Assembly (NCBI RefSeq): GCF_009905375.1
Contig: NC_133650.1
Coordinates: 68,379,648 to 68,443,647 of the forward strand
Source of the DNA: Apium graveolens
Lineage: Eukaryota; Streptophyta; Magnoliopsida; Apiales; Apiaceae
Direction of reading: 5' to 3'
DNA length: 64,000 nucleotides
Numbering within the stretch: the stretch's first letter is position 1; the number at the start of each line of letters is the position of its first letter. Below the pieces are notes generated by a model that ran no database searches, had not been told where the DNA came from, and saw only the letters and a program-made list of their open reading frames with translations. Shown one piece after another: positions 10,662-24,778 of this stretch. A program made the translations under genes and the position numbers.

Positions 10662-13600
10662 TAAGTGTTTTAAACCTCAGAGATGATGTGACGTTAAAAT
10701 AATAAGTTCACTAAGATAATAAGAACTCTTGCCAAGTTCATAGTCGGACTACCTAATGTAGTACTGACAGTTAAAATCCTTATGGGAACCCTTATAAATA
10801 TCGTGATAGAAGCGTAGTTCATTATCGTATATGGTAGCGGGACTCCGAACTTTGAGGTTGAGGAGCAACAGCGCGATGATATTTTATTACTTATTGGAGA
10901 TCAGATTGTGGATCCGATAGAGCGTCCTAACGCAGGACCGGATGATGTTCATATTGAGGATGTAGCGATTGAGGATGTTGTCCTATAAGGGATTGTTGCT
11001 GAGGAGGATCCCGTGGGGGATCCTGAAAAGAATGAATAAAGGACCACTGTGGAATTGATAACCATGGTTAGGGAAACTACCAGAGGTAGGATTGGTCGGT
11101 CACTACCGGAGGTTCGTTCAAGTTCGTAAAGATAGTAGCCCCTTTAACGCGGCTTACTCATAAGACTGAGAAGTTCGAATGGACAGAGAAATGCGAGAAC
11201 AGCTTTCAAGAACTGAAGCAAAGGTTGGTGACGGCTCCTATGTTGTCGTTGCCGGATGTAAAAGGAGATTTTGTGATTTGTAGTGACGCTTCGCATAAGG
11301 AATTAGGGTGCTTCTTATACAGCACAACAAGGTAATCGCGTACGCGTCAAGACAATTAAGGGAATATAAAATTCGATATCCCCACCCATGAACTTGGGCT
11401 CGTGGTAATAGTTTTGCCCTAAAGATTGGATGCACTACTTGTATGGAGAGAAGTGTGAGATTTACACAAGTCATAAGTGCTCTAGTGCATTTTCATGCGG
11501 AAATAACTCAACATGCGCCAGAGGAGGTGGTTAGAGCTAATCAAGGATTACGATTATGAGATTCTTTATCATCCAGGGAAAGCCAAAATGGTGGCTAATG
11601 CCCTTAGTATAAAGGAGAGACTCAAGATGAAAATGTCTTTGGGAGAGTTGATAAGAGATTTTGAGAAAATGGAAATAGAAGTGAAGGTAACCGGAGCCGG
11701 TACCGAAAAGCTGTTTGAGATTGCAATACAGCCCGAATTATTGGAGAAGATCATATTGTGCCAAGAAAAAGTGATGAATAGATGCAGAGAACCAATGACC
11801 AGAGAAGAGATTAATACCTAGAAAGATGATGAGGGAATAATGAGGTATCCCTACAGAATTTGGGTTCCAAATGTTCAAGAGCTTAAGGACTGGATCTTAG
11901 ATGAAAGTCATAGTTCGAGGAATAAGATTTAGGGAAAACCCTGAATGTGATAGTCAGGGAGGACGCCATCAAGATAGAAGGAACCCATAACATAATGAAG
12001 TGGAAAATGAGGATTTAAAACATGTAGGATGGCCCCAATTATGGGGAGGATGAGAAAACATTTCATACTGAGAAAAAAGAAGTCGAGCAAGATAGGGAGA
12101 ACCAGGACGGTACTCCTATGGGGCAATTCATGGACCTGCCTAAACAAAAACTTATACTTTTATTCCTAACCACCACCTTGAGGAAACGATGCGGTAGGAA
12201 ATTCTTTCAGGACCTTTAAGTTGCTAAGCTCTCAGAGTTCCAAGGAACAAGCTGACCCAGTCGAGGCAAGAGCCTGGCTAAAGGAAATATAGGAATCATT
12301 TGAGATTCTAAATGATGGACGAATCACAAAAGTCTGTTTTTGTCACTTACCCTCCTAAGAGAGAGGCCACCCGCTGGTGAAAGACCAAGAAAGGCACGGA
12401 GCCAGAGGTTATAATAAACTGATTAAAGTTCAGTTAATTGTTTCGGGAAAGTACTTCCCAAGGTTATGGAAATAGTGTAGAAGCTTTAGAGTCGAAACAA
12501 AGGCAGACGAGTATGATAAATTATGAATCTAAGATTGTAAAAGTTGTCAAGATTTGTTCTGAGGACTAGAATCCCAGAACGACGTGATGTTTGAAGTCAA
12601 TGATTAGTGGGTTCGTGAAATGATTGTAAGAGAGAGGTAGATAAAAAGAAACTGAAGTGGAAAGGAATATAAAGGCAATAGAGTTGGAGGAATGATAAGG
12701 GAGTTAGATACGAGGAAACCCTAAAGACTCGTAGCAATAGAAATAGAAAAGTATGTAATCGTCAGGATGAGAGTGATTCACCATGAGTTAAAGCTGATGG
12801 ATGAAGGCATGAAAGATACATATATTTTATCCCCTTTAAGTTGGGAGGATTCGAGGAAACCTTGAGATAGTCCGAAGGATAAACAAGGAGACGCGGATAG
12901 ACTGAGGAGACAAGAAAGTAAGAAATTAGGAAAATTGGATGAAGGAAGTGACCTTCAAGAAAGTGAAGTGTAAGACCGGGGGCATGATACCCAGAAAGGG
13001 AGACGCCAGGTATGAAAGATATCCCAACATTGAGATGACTGTTGAGGTAAACAACAAAAGTAAATAAGGATTTATTAAGAAGAAGTTCACGTTGAACACG
13101 ACCAATATCTTCTAGAACATCCCTGTTATCATTACTAAATCAGGCAAGAAAAGCGGATAACCGTTGTTATCTTTTGGAGGCCATATTGGTTGACCTCATT
13201 TTGAATAAGGATGCTATTGTGAAATTTGGTATAGACTATCGAGATGGGAATGATTAAATAAGATAATCTATCAAGGATATATGACTTGATTTATCCATGG
13301 AAGGATGCATGTACCTTTTTAAAGGTGGAATTAAGGATAGAACCTCGGTAACTTAAAATGAATCCTAGGGGAATGCATAAAGGTTGGCATTTCACCCTTA
13401 ATAGGGATAATATGAGTTTTGACAGTATGAATTGGAAAGGATTAAGGTAACAACAATCTTTAAGGATCAGTGGAGAAATTTTTTCAGAAGTATATAGACA
13501 ATGGTTCTAGTATTAGTAAATGGTATTTTGATATGCCCTGTATCTAGGGAATACATGAGGAACAATTCAAGGATAACCTTAGAGGTCTTACAAGGAGAAA

Positions 13601-16196
13601 AGGTAATATTCAAAGTTCTCAAGAATAGAAATTTTGGTAAAGGAAATATGACGTAATTATAATAATGCTAGGTGGGGCACGTGTTGAACCATAAGAAAGT
13701 ATAGATCGACCCAATGAGGGTTGAGATTGGTGAAAACAAGAAGGACCCAAGATAAGAGACGTCCTAAGTATGATCGAAAGTCAGTCGTGGCAATGTTCAC
13801 ATCTAAAGACTAAGGCAATGACTTATGGAAAAAAAAGGTGATTTTTTTCTTCTCACCAGGACTTAAGAAAAGCATTTTCACATAAGCAGTGATTGAAATG
13901 AGGTAGAAAATTTATTTGGAGGTGGTTAAAAAATGACATTGATTGTAAGGAAATTTTACTATCAAGAAAGGTCAAAGAGGTGGCCGACACTTTAAGTGTA
14001 AGAGGACAATTATAAGCACACGTGCCAGAGGAATACAGTGATGATGGTTAAAGCCGTGAAGGTTGTATTATGGTTTGAAAGATTGGCATTTCTTCTGATG
14101 ATTGTACAATACTCAACCGTAATAGTAGTTTGGTAAAGATTTAATTCATGTTAGCACTGTGAGCGGGCTATCTATTTTAGAAGGTCCTATCTTGAGATAA
14201 GCCAGGACCATGTTACGAGAGGACTAAATGAACCTTTGAGCTTCATGTCTCCTAATAAAGACATATGGTTAATAATGGTATTAACCTGCTATCATTGCTT
14301 TCATTGAAACTCTTTTGAAATTTTATTTGCTTCATGTCATATGTGCATCAAGTTCAGGAGTTTTCTTCATGAATCATGAGCGGTGATCATGTTACCTCCT
14401 TAGAAGAATTCGATATGACAGGTATGGACTCCGTATAGTTAGCTATTAAGATTCCAAGGAAAATGAATGACTACCGTAGGTCCGTGGTGGACTATAGTAA
14501 TGCATCAACGATTCTTTGAATAATGAGCTGATTACAACCGCGAGAGTTGTATGGTAATGGATGTTGAGATTAAGTACCATTAATCGGGTCGTGGTGATGT
14601 ATAAGTTATCATTGATAGACTAATTAAGTCGATTATCTACCTATTGAATATTTATTTCTTCTTATCAATAGAGAGTTGTATTACTATACGAGGAAGGTTG
14701 CGGTGCAAGCATAAAATTCTAGTAACGAGGAGGTCTAGAATGAAATCCCAGATTCGATTTTCGCTGTCGAGGGAGTTTTAACGGTGATTATTTATAAGCT
14801 CGAGCAAGAGCATGGGTTCATAGAACGATGGACGGAATAGTAAATATTCATGCATGTGAATTGTGATGCTATAATACTTGATGTTGAGATATATACATAT
14901 ATATGTTTTGTTCTCTTGTGACAAACCTCTATAGTACAGAGGTAGATTCCAAGCCAGATCTTTTGTGGCAGTATTTTTATTATATATACAATTCTCTTCA
15001 ATTCGTTCTTTTCTTTTCATTTTGTATAAGCTGAGAAGAATAACCCTTCCATAAGGGGAGGTATTGCCGAATGACTATCTATCTGTGTGATAGAAGCCGA
15101 GTAGGATACCACATGTTGTTTAATTGCTTGTCAAGTACTAAAGGCTGGCCACCTTCTGTACTAACTATACAATAGAACAAGTATTCATGAACATAGTGAT
15201 CTCTCAATAAATTCTTTTACTTCTACACGAAGGACCAAGCTTTCGAAGATGGAGGCAGCTAGAGATGAAGTGGTACCAAGTATGGTGGTATTCGGAATGG
15301 AAACGCATTCGTGATACTAAGGTTGACGCATTTATTAAAAGGTTATAAAACTCTAGCGAGTAAAGGTATATCTAGAATAGTATTCTGTACGGAAGATAGT
15401 AACGCTTACGAACCAGAAAAGAAGGAGTATTGAGAAGCAAAAGCTATAATGCTAGAAGCTATGATGAGAGTCTGTGCAATAGACGTGAAAGAATGAATGA
15501 TCACTTAACGCGGATTGAGTTTTCTTACGACAATAGATCATATGTCATTATCGAGATGTCGCCTTATGAGATCCTTGAGGGAAGACAATGTCGATCTCCC
15601 TTATGTTAGGATGAAGTTGCAGATTGCAAGATGCTCGGACCAGCAGTGGTCCAAAGGACCAGGGATATAATAGATCTAATCAGAAGACGGCTGGTAGTAG
15701 CCCAAGATGGACAAGAGAAGTATGTTGAATTGACACGAAAGGACAAGGAATAGGAAGTAGGGGACCTAGTGTTGTTATAGGTATTCCCTTGGAAAAGATG
15801 GATGTGGTTCGGAAAGAAAGGAAAGCTAAGCCCACGAAGTGTTGGACCCTTGGAGATATTAAGATGTATTGGGAAGTTAGCATATGAGCTAGCCCTACCC
15901 CCGTACCTGTAGCAAGTTCATAACGTGTTCCCCGTATCAATGTTAAGGAAGTGTAATTCGGATGCCAGACAAATAGGGGCATATGAGCGCATAGACATGC
16001 AACCAGACGTAACCTATATGGAGCAACCAGGAAGGGTTATAGATTGAAAATAAACAAGTGCTTAGGAGAAGGGTTATCAAACTAGTCAGAGTTTGATGGT
16101 AGAACCACAATGTAGGAAAATTTACTTGAGAGTTAGAAAGTGCAATGCTAAGAGAGCATCCCTATTCATTTTCTATCCGATTCCGGGACGGAATCC
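10662..16196 (+). pseudogene. Inner element internal region: scrambled, stop-filled gag-pol
   Basis: Recognisable pieces in order: an acidic gag N-terminal trace (about 10860-11080); an RT-end/RNase H piece with APLTRLTHKTEKFEWTEKC, then ICSDASHKELG, then RRWLELIKDYDYEILYHPGK (about 11100-11930); gag core with DPVEARAWLKE-like and VFVTYPPKREATRWWK-like text (about 12200-12560); a protease trace (about 13110-13260); an RT trace around 13510-13640, where the catalytic Asp pair appears replaced (LVNGILICPVSREY); a second RNase H tail (VKEVADTLS, about 13960-14000); integrase end with SYDNRSYVIIEMSPYEILEGR, RSVGPLEILRCIGKLAYELAL and HNVFPVSMLRK (about 15490-15960); and a chromodomain-like end (about 16015-16185). 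Stops and frame changes occur throughout. The RT/RNase H piece lying inside gag shows rearrangement. Confidence 0.8.
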
Positions 16197-16213
16197 TTTT
16201 AAGGAGGGGAGAC
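16197..16213 (+). promoter_or_regulatory. Polypurine tract of inner element
   Basis: TTTTAAGGAGGGGAGAC directly precedes the 3' LTR start TGTAATAACC. Together with the 15 bases before it (ATTCCGGGACGGAAT, itself an inverted repeat) it is nearly the same as the end of the outer element. Confidence 0.88.
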
Positions 16214-19200
16214 TGTAATAACCCCAATTTTTGGAATTTTTGAAACACGGATGAATAGTAACTTTTGTTGATGATGATGATTAAGGAAAATTATCAGACC
16301 ACGATATATAGGAGTACTGTTATGGAAATTCTAAGATCGTATTAGTATTCCATAAAGTAAATAAGTGTATGTAAAGATCGTCAGAATCCAAATTCGAACA
16401 CTTTGATTTTTCCCGAAAATCCACCAGATACGGAAAGAATTGAGTATAAGGTAATATGATTAAAAGGATTTAATTCAAGGATTATAAGAGAGGATCATAA
16501 AAGGAATATAAAATATTGAGAAAGGTTTAGGGGAACCCAAGTAATAAGATCCCGGGTATGATCCCTCAAACGATAAACGAGAACGAAAGTTAAGCGAACT
16601 GTATAACAGATCAGCGGTCATTAGCCAAGTAATTAGGGGTTAATCAAAAAGGTTAATGGAGGATGATGTCATCACACTCACAAGAGGAAGACAAGTGTAA
16701 CAAGATGACATAAGCAGATGACATGAGCATGACAAAGTGGGAAGGATTGGTTGGTTGATTGTGAGCCACACAATTTTTACCATGGTAACAATTTAATTAA
16801 CAAACAAAAGGTAGCAACCAAGCCAAGGCAAAACAAATCACAAAACACAAAGTAGAAGTTGACTTTTGCTTTCCAAGAACAAAAGCTCTCGGCCAAAACC
16901 AGAGAAGTAACTTCAAACTAGCATATCTCCTTCAATACTCACTCAAATAGTATGTTCTATATCTCTTTGGAAAGGTATTGAGATGGCCTAAAACTCTTGT
17001 TCACAAGTCTCGTCCAAAGAAGCAAGGTAAGACCCTCGTTTTGACAGTTCTTTCAATCTGACTTTTAGAAACTTCAAAACCTAACTTTGTGTTCTTGATT
17101 TCTTTGGAAAGATCAAGCTTGTAGGAGGCTCCCTAAGACTTCCTAGCTACTCTAATCACTCCAAGGAAGGTATAACACCTCCAAACCCTAACTTTACTTT
17201 GAGTATTACGATGGTTTTGATGGATATAGTAAATGAGAAGTATGATGCTTGTGTGTTTAGAGTTTGGATTGGATTTGTAGTGATTTGGATGTTGAAATCT
17301 TGTTTATAGTTAATGAAACTTAAGTATAGCTAGTAGTTCATGTGTGGGGTTGTATAAATTGGAAAATCTTGAGGTTTGGGGACTGATGTAGTAAGGTTTG
17401 GACGAGAGTTGGTTGTATTGTTGGTTGTGAGTTGAATGGTGGTTGTTTGGAGTGGTTTAAAACTTGGTAATCGCGTAAACATAGTCGTCGTAATGCCCAA
17501 TTTCATACAACTGCTTGATCTTAGTGTTCGGGACAGAGAGCTAACTATTGAATCTGTGACTTTTCCATTTTTAGTTAGATTATGTCGTAAGCTTCGTTTT
17601 GATATGTGGTTCGCTTGAATCCGATGTACGGTTTAAGTAACGGCATTTTGCGAACGAACCATTACCCCTCGTCTTACTTTGAAACCTTGGTTAAGGCCCT
17701 TAAATGACTAATTGGAGTATGAAAAAATTATGTAAAGTGGACTAGGCAGTTGGTAGAGTACTCGCGAAAGAATTGAATTAAAATTCTTAATGGTTAATTT
17801 ATTAAAAATGGTGGAGCCAAGGGTACTCGAACGACTTATGTGATTCGTTAAGCGTAGAAGTGACCATAAGCGGACATTACGGTTCAATTGGTTAAAGTCT
17901 AGTTTCTTAAGCGACCGTGGGTTAATTCCGACTTATGTTGTTGTTCATAGGTTATCGAACCCACTCTAAGCTTAAGTCTATCCGGGAACACTCAGACAAG
18001 TTTTCTACCCGTTATACAGTTGTTGTGATGTATATATGTATATGCATTATCTTGTGATAGATGCATGATGGTTAATTAGCAAATCTTGCGATATATTGGA
18101 GCATGCTGATATGGTTTATATGCATGTCTGTTTCATAATCTTGATATCTATCTGTTGATTCCAATGCTTATAATTGCATAATACCTATGCTAGAGATAAG
18201 CAGTAGTTGTGTATACCCTTAGTATAGGGGACCCAAAGGCGAACATTTTCTAAAACCGGGAGTCGATGTTCCCGAGTATATTATATATATTTATATAATA
18301 TATATAGATATAGTTTTCAAAACTATTAATCGAATAAGGTTTATTCGATAACTTTATTTTTATTAATGAATATTACTTTGAATATTCATTCGAGGACTTA
18401 TGACTCGGTTTATTTTATTTAAGGAATATTATCTTGAATATTAATTCGAGGACTTATGACTCTGTTTATTCTATTTAATGAATATTATTTTGAATATCCA
18501 TTCGAGGACTTATGACTCCCCTTATTTACTAAATAATATTCTTTATTTTATTAAAGAATAATGTTTCGATAATCAAACTTATTTTCGATTATTCAAATAA
18601 AGATCATACTTTCGTATAAGTATATCTTTGTTTATTTAATATTCATTTCAAGTATGAGTTTTAAAACTTCTACTTCAATTATTTTTATAAAGATTATTCT
18701 TTATGAAAATATTATTTAAATAATAATATTCAAATATTTTCTAATATATTGGGACTGATTTATTTTATTAAATCAGCATTACTCCAAACATTCTTAAAAA
18801 TGTTTTCGAGTCTTCAAAATGATTTTTAAAAGTTAGGGCGGATCCCAAAACTCATTTTTTTATATATTTAAGATCCTCCTTTCGAAGGGGATTTAAATAC
18901 TCACTCAAAACCTAAGGGATCCGGCTCTGTGATGTATTTTATATTCGCAACAAGGTTGCTGTTTTGATAAATGAATTGATTACTTTCCCAACATTCGGGA
19001 TGTAAGTCCATCTAATTGAGTAGCCATAAGCGACATGCCGGGGTACGGTCTATCAAAATGTAAGTGGCTGGGTGGCAGCCCATCAACGCGTAAGAGGCCG
19101 GGTGGCGGTCCAGCACAAGTCCTAATGAGGCCAGGATGATGACCGGTGGGGGATTCATCCATCTACTAGTAGAAAAAGTTACATATTGGTATCTTTGCCT

Positions 19201-20291
19201 GATCAGCAAGATATTAGGTTTATGCCAAGGTTTTCTTCTTTCCAAATTCATTGGATATTATAACTCTGTTTATATTTTTCATAACAGAGGTTTCCAAGGA
19301 AAGTATGAGATATATATATAGGTGTATATATATCCGGACTTAATGAAGTATCTCGTAACTTCATTATTAATAATGATATTTCAAAGATTGAATCTATTCA
19401 AGTCTTTACTTGTAGTCTCATCTATGTGATGAACTTTTGAAACTGATGATACCTTGAACGGTGGTAGTTCAAGTAGTATCCGGAAAAGATATAAGTATAT
19501 TAGAGTATCTTGTAACTTCATCTTTTCAACTTATATCTGGTTAATGATTATCTTATGCATGACAAAGATTTTCACAAAAACGTTGAGACAAGGTTAGATA
19601 TATGAGATCACCTTGCAACGATATTTTTATACAGTTATAAACTGGAACTCTGTGAATATTATGCATGGAAGAGGACTTCCAAGATTTTGAAAAGTATATA
19701 TACATATATACTGAATATTTTGCGACTTGGTCGCGATAAGATATAACACTTGGTTCATTTTTTTACTTGACCAAGACTTTCATGAGTACTATGAGAATGC
19801 TCATATATTGTTAATCATTATACATATTATTTCGGTGAGCTTGTTGCTCACCCTTGCTTTCTTCTTTCATCACACAACAACAGATAGACAAGATGAACAG
19901 GATCAAGCTCCCAATTCACGAGCGGATAGGAAACGTTCTGCAGTTTCCTGCAGGCGTTGATGCCGTTGTAGCTGAGGTAGGGTCTACCAATAGGCTAGGG
20001 TTTCAACTTTTGATGTACCAGACTTATGTATATTTATGAATTGTAATAATGGAAAATAATATGTAAATTTATTCAGAAACCCTTTTGAGGTGTAATGACT
20101 TATAATTGTGGAATAAAATGACTTGTGTTATTGTTTGGTATTCATCTCTGAGACTATAACTTGTGGTGTGTGTGTGTATATTGTGGGGTCACAGTACGCA
20201 GTAGTTGATTGATTGTTAATATTAAGTATTATTAAGGGAAATTAAACTCGTGACAACCCGGATCCCCGACCCCGAATTTGGGGGTGTTACA
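16214..20291 (+). repeat. 3' LTR of inner long-LTR element
   Basis: 4078 bp partner of 6549-10645, starting TGTAATAACC and ending TGTTACA, followed by the target duplication ATCTT at 20292-20296. Confidence 0.95.
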
Positions 20292-20296
20292 ATCTT

Positions 20297-23200
20297 GATT
20301 AGAATCATCCTTCAACTTACTCGTTTCCCCCCTCCATCGCTCCTACTAGTGCTAGAGTTTTGTTCCTTTATGTTTTCCCATTTTTGGCGTATCATCTCTG
20401 TCGATTATTTTATGTAAGAAGTTCTCGTCACATTTCAACACGCTCGTCTCCTGTTACACGCTTAGTGTCAGATTTAACATTTCTTCCCGTACCAACGTAA
20501 GGCACATCCTCGTCCTGTTGCCATCTTGAAGGAAAACCATTTCATACGCAATTGATTGACACATTTTAGGATCGTGGAATGTTCAGATCCGTCATCGATC
20601 GGACTTATTTAATCATTCCTTGTATAATATCTATAGTACTACGATACCTTCTGGGTCATAGTTGTTATTCTCGCTAGCGCCTTAGACGTATTCACGTTTA
20701 TTGGTATCTGCTACCAGTGGCCTTTATAGGGCGTGTACGATCTTCTTTGTCGTCTATCATCTCGGACAATGACATCCTTCATTTTTTCACTCTGTCCTTC
20801 GTAAGGGATATTGGCGACTATTTTTCATATTCTAGCGTGGTAAGTACATCTACACGAATTATCTGTCAACATCAGGCGATTCCCCAAACCGTTCCTAATA
20901 AAAGGTAAGCCACTAGACGTATCTTCAATGGTCAGGATAGTCCTCTCATTCTACTTGTCGATTTGAGAACTCTAAGTCATTCCTCTGTCTGTCCTTTTTT
21001 GCAAAATATCTTCGAAAATAGTCCCGTTAATTAAATCTTGGGTCCTTGTGTGGCGCAGTCGTCACAGGGTCTCTCTGTCCCAATTATCTCTTTCACGTTC
21101 ATAACAATTTTGTAGAGTGGACATCTATCGTTTGCATAATGAACCTCAAATGGCACGACGGCTAACTTGGTTCTTGATAATCCTCATTCAAAATTTATTA
21201 TAATTAACTATTACTCCTATTTGGGTCATCTACAAGTCGAAATCGCCAAAATTTTAACCCTCGCCTTTCCGTTTTCATTTTTAACCATGTCAAATACTTA
21301 CCTACTCAATGACATCCCTTTTCATATTCTGTCATGATTAATATCCGTTTATGTTTTTTTTAGGCACCTTTAAATCTTCTTGTTAAGTAATAAAGCATTC
21401 TTTTCATGCAATCCTTCTCATCAGTTATTCTGAAATTTATCATCCTCCATATATCTTTTCCTACTTAAAGTGTCAGCCACCACATTGGCCTTTCCTTGAT
21501 GATAATAGATTCCTCAATCATAACCTTTGATCAATTTGACCATATCCTCTATCTCGTGTTCAGTGTCAAAAAAAAATTTCAGAAATTTTCTCATAAGTAA
21601 ACTCCTTGTCCCTTTCAGTCCGAACCTTATCGCAATTATTCTACATTATTATTAGAAAGCCTTATGTCACGGTCCTTAAGCTGCGTAGACATATCATTAG
21701 ACTTCACGCATCCTATTTTATCGTCGAGTAATTCTAGCATGGGATTGCTACTAACCTTACCTTCAATTCTTGAAAATCTTATTCCTCAAATTCATACATG
21801 TTTGGTTTTTTTTCCCGAATTTATTAGCACCTCTCCCGATAATGTTTCATAGAAGTGTACCTCACTAATCACGTCGTATCCCTATTTTCGTTCGTATATA
21901 ACCATATTAAAGATACTTATGATAATAACTAAACATGGTATTCTTCTTTTTAAAACAACTTACTCATCACGATGCTCCGATTGCACCATCATAGCACTGA
22001 GCTTTCAGTCTCATATTACAACAATCGGTTCTGAACTATACCTCTCTTTGTTGGGAAGGCAATTAGCCTTGGAAAAATTATTTTCATGATATCGATGAAA
22101 TATAGACAGTCTTAACATGGTTTCAAAATCTAACATCTGAACAAATAATGAGCTCTGAATAAAAGAGTCGCAACACTCAGAAGATTTATAAATTGGAAGG
22201 AAGAATATAACAAGGATTATCCTTCCATGTCCTTAAAATTCTATATTGTGATATTATGGAGAATATCCATTGAAAGCAATGACTACTGAATAATAACATC
22301 ATACGAATAATACTTGTAAGATTTCCCATTGAAAGAATACTTTTCTTCTCGAATAATGAAAGAAATATCGAATTACATCCTTAACCAAAGGTTAACCATT
22401 GAGGTCTCCAAGAGGTGATATTTTGAAAGAATGAATTTTATTCAATGATTAATAAATAAGGAAGTATATTATTCTTCAGTCACTTTGTAATTTTTAATTG
22501 GATATTCGTTATACAAACGAAAGAATAAAATATTTCATGAACAAAATATTTCATAAAACTGAATATGAATTATCATTTAAGTGGGGACCTAGTTAGGTCT
22601 CAATTAAATCATTCTTTGAAAATTTCATCTACAATTAAATCTGGCATATATAATGCACTATGGAATAATCAAAATTTTATTAGAAGTAGAACTAGCAAAA
22701 TAATAACTAGTCCATATCAAGCAATATTATCAACCGGCTAAGAAAATGGCCAACACAATTGGTTTGGCCCATAGAAACTAGCTAGGACAATTAGCTTGGC
22801 TTTCGTCGTATTTATTAAAATTTTGACTAGTTAGGACAATTAACTAGTCATTCATGAGAACATATGCAACTAGGCATATTTCAGTTTGTTTATAAAAAAA
22901 ATCTCAACATCGTAACCACTGAAGAAATTGTGGCTACCTGGATGACGATTTTGAAATAAAGAGTTTTTAAATTTGGGCCGAGAAAGACAAGTATAACTCT
23001 GAATCGAATGGTCGTGGCATCGGAACAATCGATAGCCTCTTACAAATATTTCTTTCCAAGTAAAGGGTACACTCATAGGTGCCCTAGTTCACATACTTTA
23101 TCATATCTTTAAATAGAATTGAATCGGAATATCAATATCAAATTGATAGCCTTACTATGATTTCAAAGTTCAATATATAATTTCATCCCGATTAGAGGAA

Positions 23201-24762
23201 AAGGATTCCCGAGGAATATATGGATATTAGATCATCCATGTTTTTAACAATTTGTTAGATATTTAAAATCTCAACTGAGAAGAGTAAGTATGAAAGAAGA
23301 ATCAAATGAAGATACTCATTATGAATATTCATCGATGAATTGAAGGAAAATTTATATATATATATATAAATCTCTTGGATAATTGAAATAAAGTATAAAT
23401 ATCTCTCAGTTGAACAAGAAGATCATAATCTATGAATGAAAGTTCATGGATTAACTAAAAGAATTGAACAAGTCCTGATGCGTAGAAAGAGTATTTAAGA
23501 TGGTCACATCAGAAGTTCAAAGTAGGGAACGAAAAGGATTGCCTGATATAACTTATCAAGGCAATACGAATGATCAGCAATTTGGAGGGAGTAACGTGAC
23601 AGTGAGTAGGTGCCAAAATATTCCACTGATTATCCTAACTCTCGTCATTAACCATCTGAGGATGATCCCACCTCTTCTTTTTTGTAATTTCATGTTTCAA
23701 ATGGTTTCTCTTTCAACATCATCTTAAAATCGCTTACTGACTTGACTTTCGCAAGTATATCTGTCATTCCGGTATTTTACCTCGAAGACCTTACTCAGAA
23801 ATATTCCAAAAAGATCTGTTAAGCCGATAGTTGCCTGCCACACGCATCTGTTACTAACTATAAGTGGCCAGTTTCTGGGAATAGATCAAAGAGATCTCTC
23901 AGGGATCTCAATGCAGTCCATAAGTTCAGTGGCATGTGTATGTAATTGAACATACATTACTGAATATATTAGAGGTCTACAGGTATATATACGTAGCCTC
24001 TGACATCATATCTACCGAAGAATTCCGCTGTAGACTCACTGGTTTATCCTTTTTTAAAAAAAAAAGTTCTAAGATCGAACCATCGCTCGTTAGAATCTTA
24101 CGCCATTTAATTATAGACATGCCATCAATTCTCGATACTCTTAATTTTTAATCTAAACCATCATATCCTTACCTGTTAAGTGCACTAATAATATCATGTA
24201 GTGTAGTCGTCTTACGTTAACATTCTTACATTACATTCAAATCTTCCTTAATAGAAAATTTCCTTAAGGGTATATTGGACACTATCTCTGGTGAACTCGT
24301 GATTAATACAATATTCGCATCTTCCTTGGTAAAATGACACCTTTAACTAGTTTGGGTCAATAACCTCAACTGTATATTAATAACTAGACTTTACAATTCT
24401 CACATGAGATGCCCCTTCCTGGGAAACCTATAAAGAACTACGAGTAACAAGGCTCATGTTATCAAAATTTACTTATGGTGTTGGTAATATCGCCTTTACC
24501 CCGAATGCCCCGGAGACTCAGCTCCGAGTTTTACATCCACATCCTTGCCAAATTATATATGATTATAATTTTTCTTCTCATCATTCTGATAATCTCTAAT
24601 GGTTCTATTAGTCACACTTTAATACCTCAAATATACATTTAATCTAACATACACATTGAGGCTACATCCGGTAGTCCAATGATGATATCTATATGAGCCC
24701 TTATGAAATCTCACATCTAGACAAAATCCTAACACTCTCGTCTCTAAGTACTATAACTTAAT
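20297..24762 (-). pseudogene. Outer element internal region: decayed gag-pol
   Basis: This stretch joins 5837-6548 once the inner element is removed. The one segment I can read with confidence is the RNase H end on the minus strand at about 21545-21445 (LIKGYD..., YYHQGKANVVADTLSRK), which matches the chromovirus consensus. The remainder should hold gag, protease, RT and the first part of integrase, but stops and frameshifts are so dense that I cannot place domains. Frames of 60-75 codons (20717-20908, 21664-21852, 22870-23076, 23500-23727) are chance openings. No separate gene is visible. Confidence 0.6.
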
Positions 24763-24774
24763 GCTCTGATACCA
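24763..24774 (-). promoter_or_regulatory. Primer-binding site, initiator tRNA-Met type (outer element)
   Basis: The minus strand reads TGGTATCAGAGC four bases after the end of the 5' LTR (24779), the same site and spacing as in the inner element. It fixes the outer element on the minus strand. Confidence 0.92.
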
Positions 24775-24778
24775 TTTC

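Larger units (their letters stand above)
6549..20291 (+). mobile_element. Long-LTR Ty3/gypsy element (inner), chromovirus type, protein-defective
   Basis: A structurally complete element on the plus strand: LTR 6549-10645, PBS 10650-10661, internal region of about 5.5 kb, PPT 16197-16213, LTR 16214-20291. The target duplication ATCTT (6544-6548 and 20292-20296) is perfect. LTRs begin TGTAATAACCCC and end GGGTGTTACA. Remnants of gag, RT, RNase H, integrase and chromodomain are present, out of order in part and full of stops. LTRs of about 4.1 kb are very long for a plant element; together they are 60% of it. The element must have used enzymes from another copy when it moved. Confidence 0.95.
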
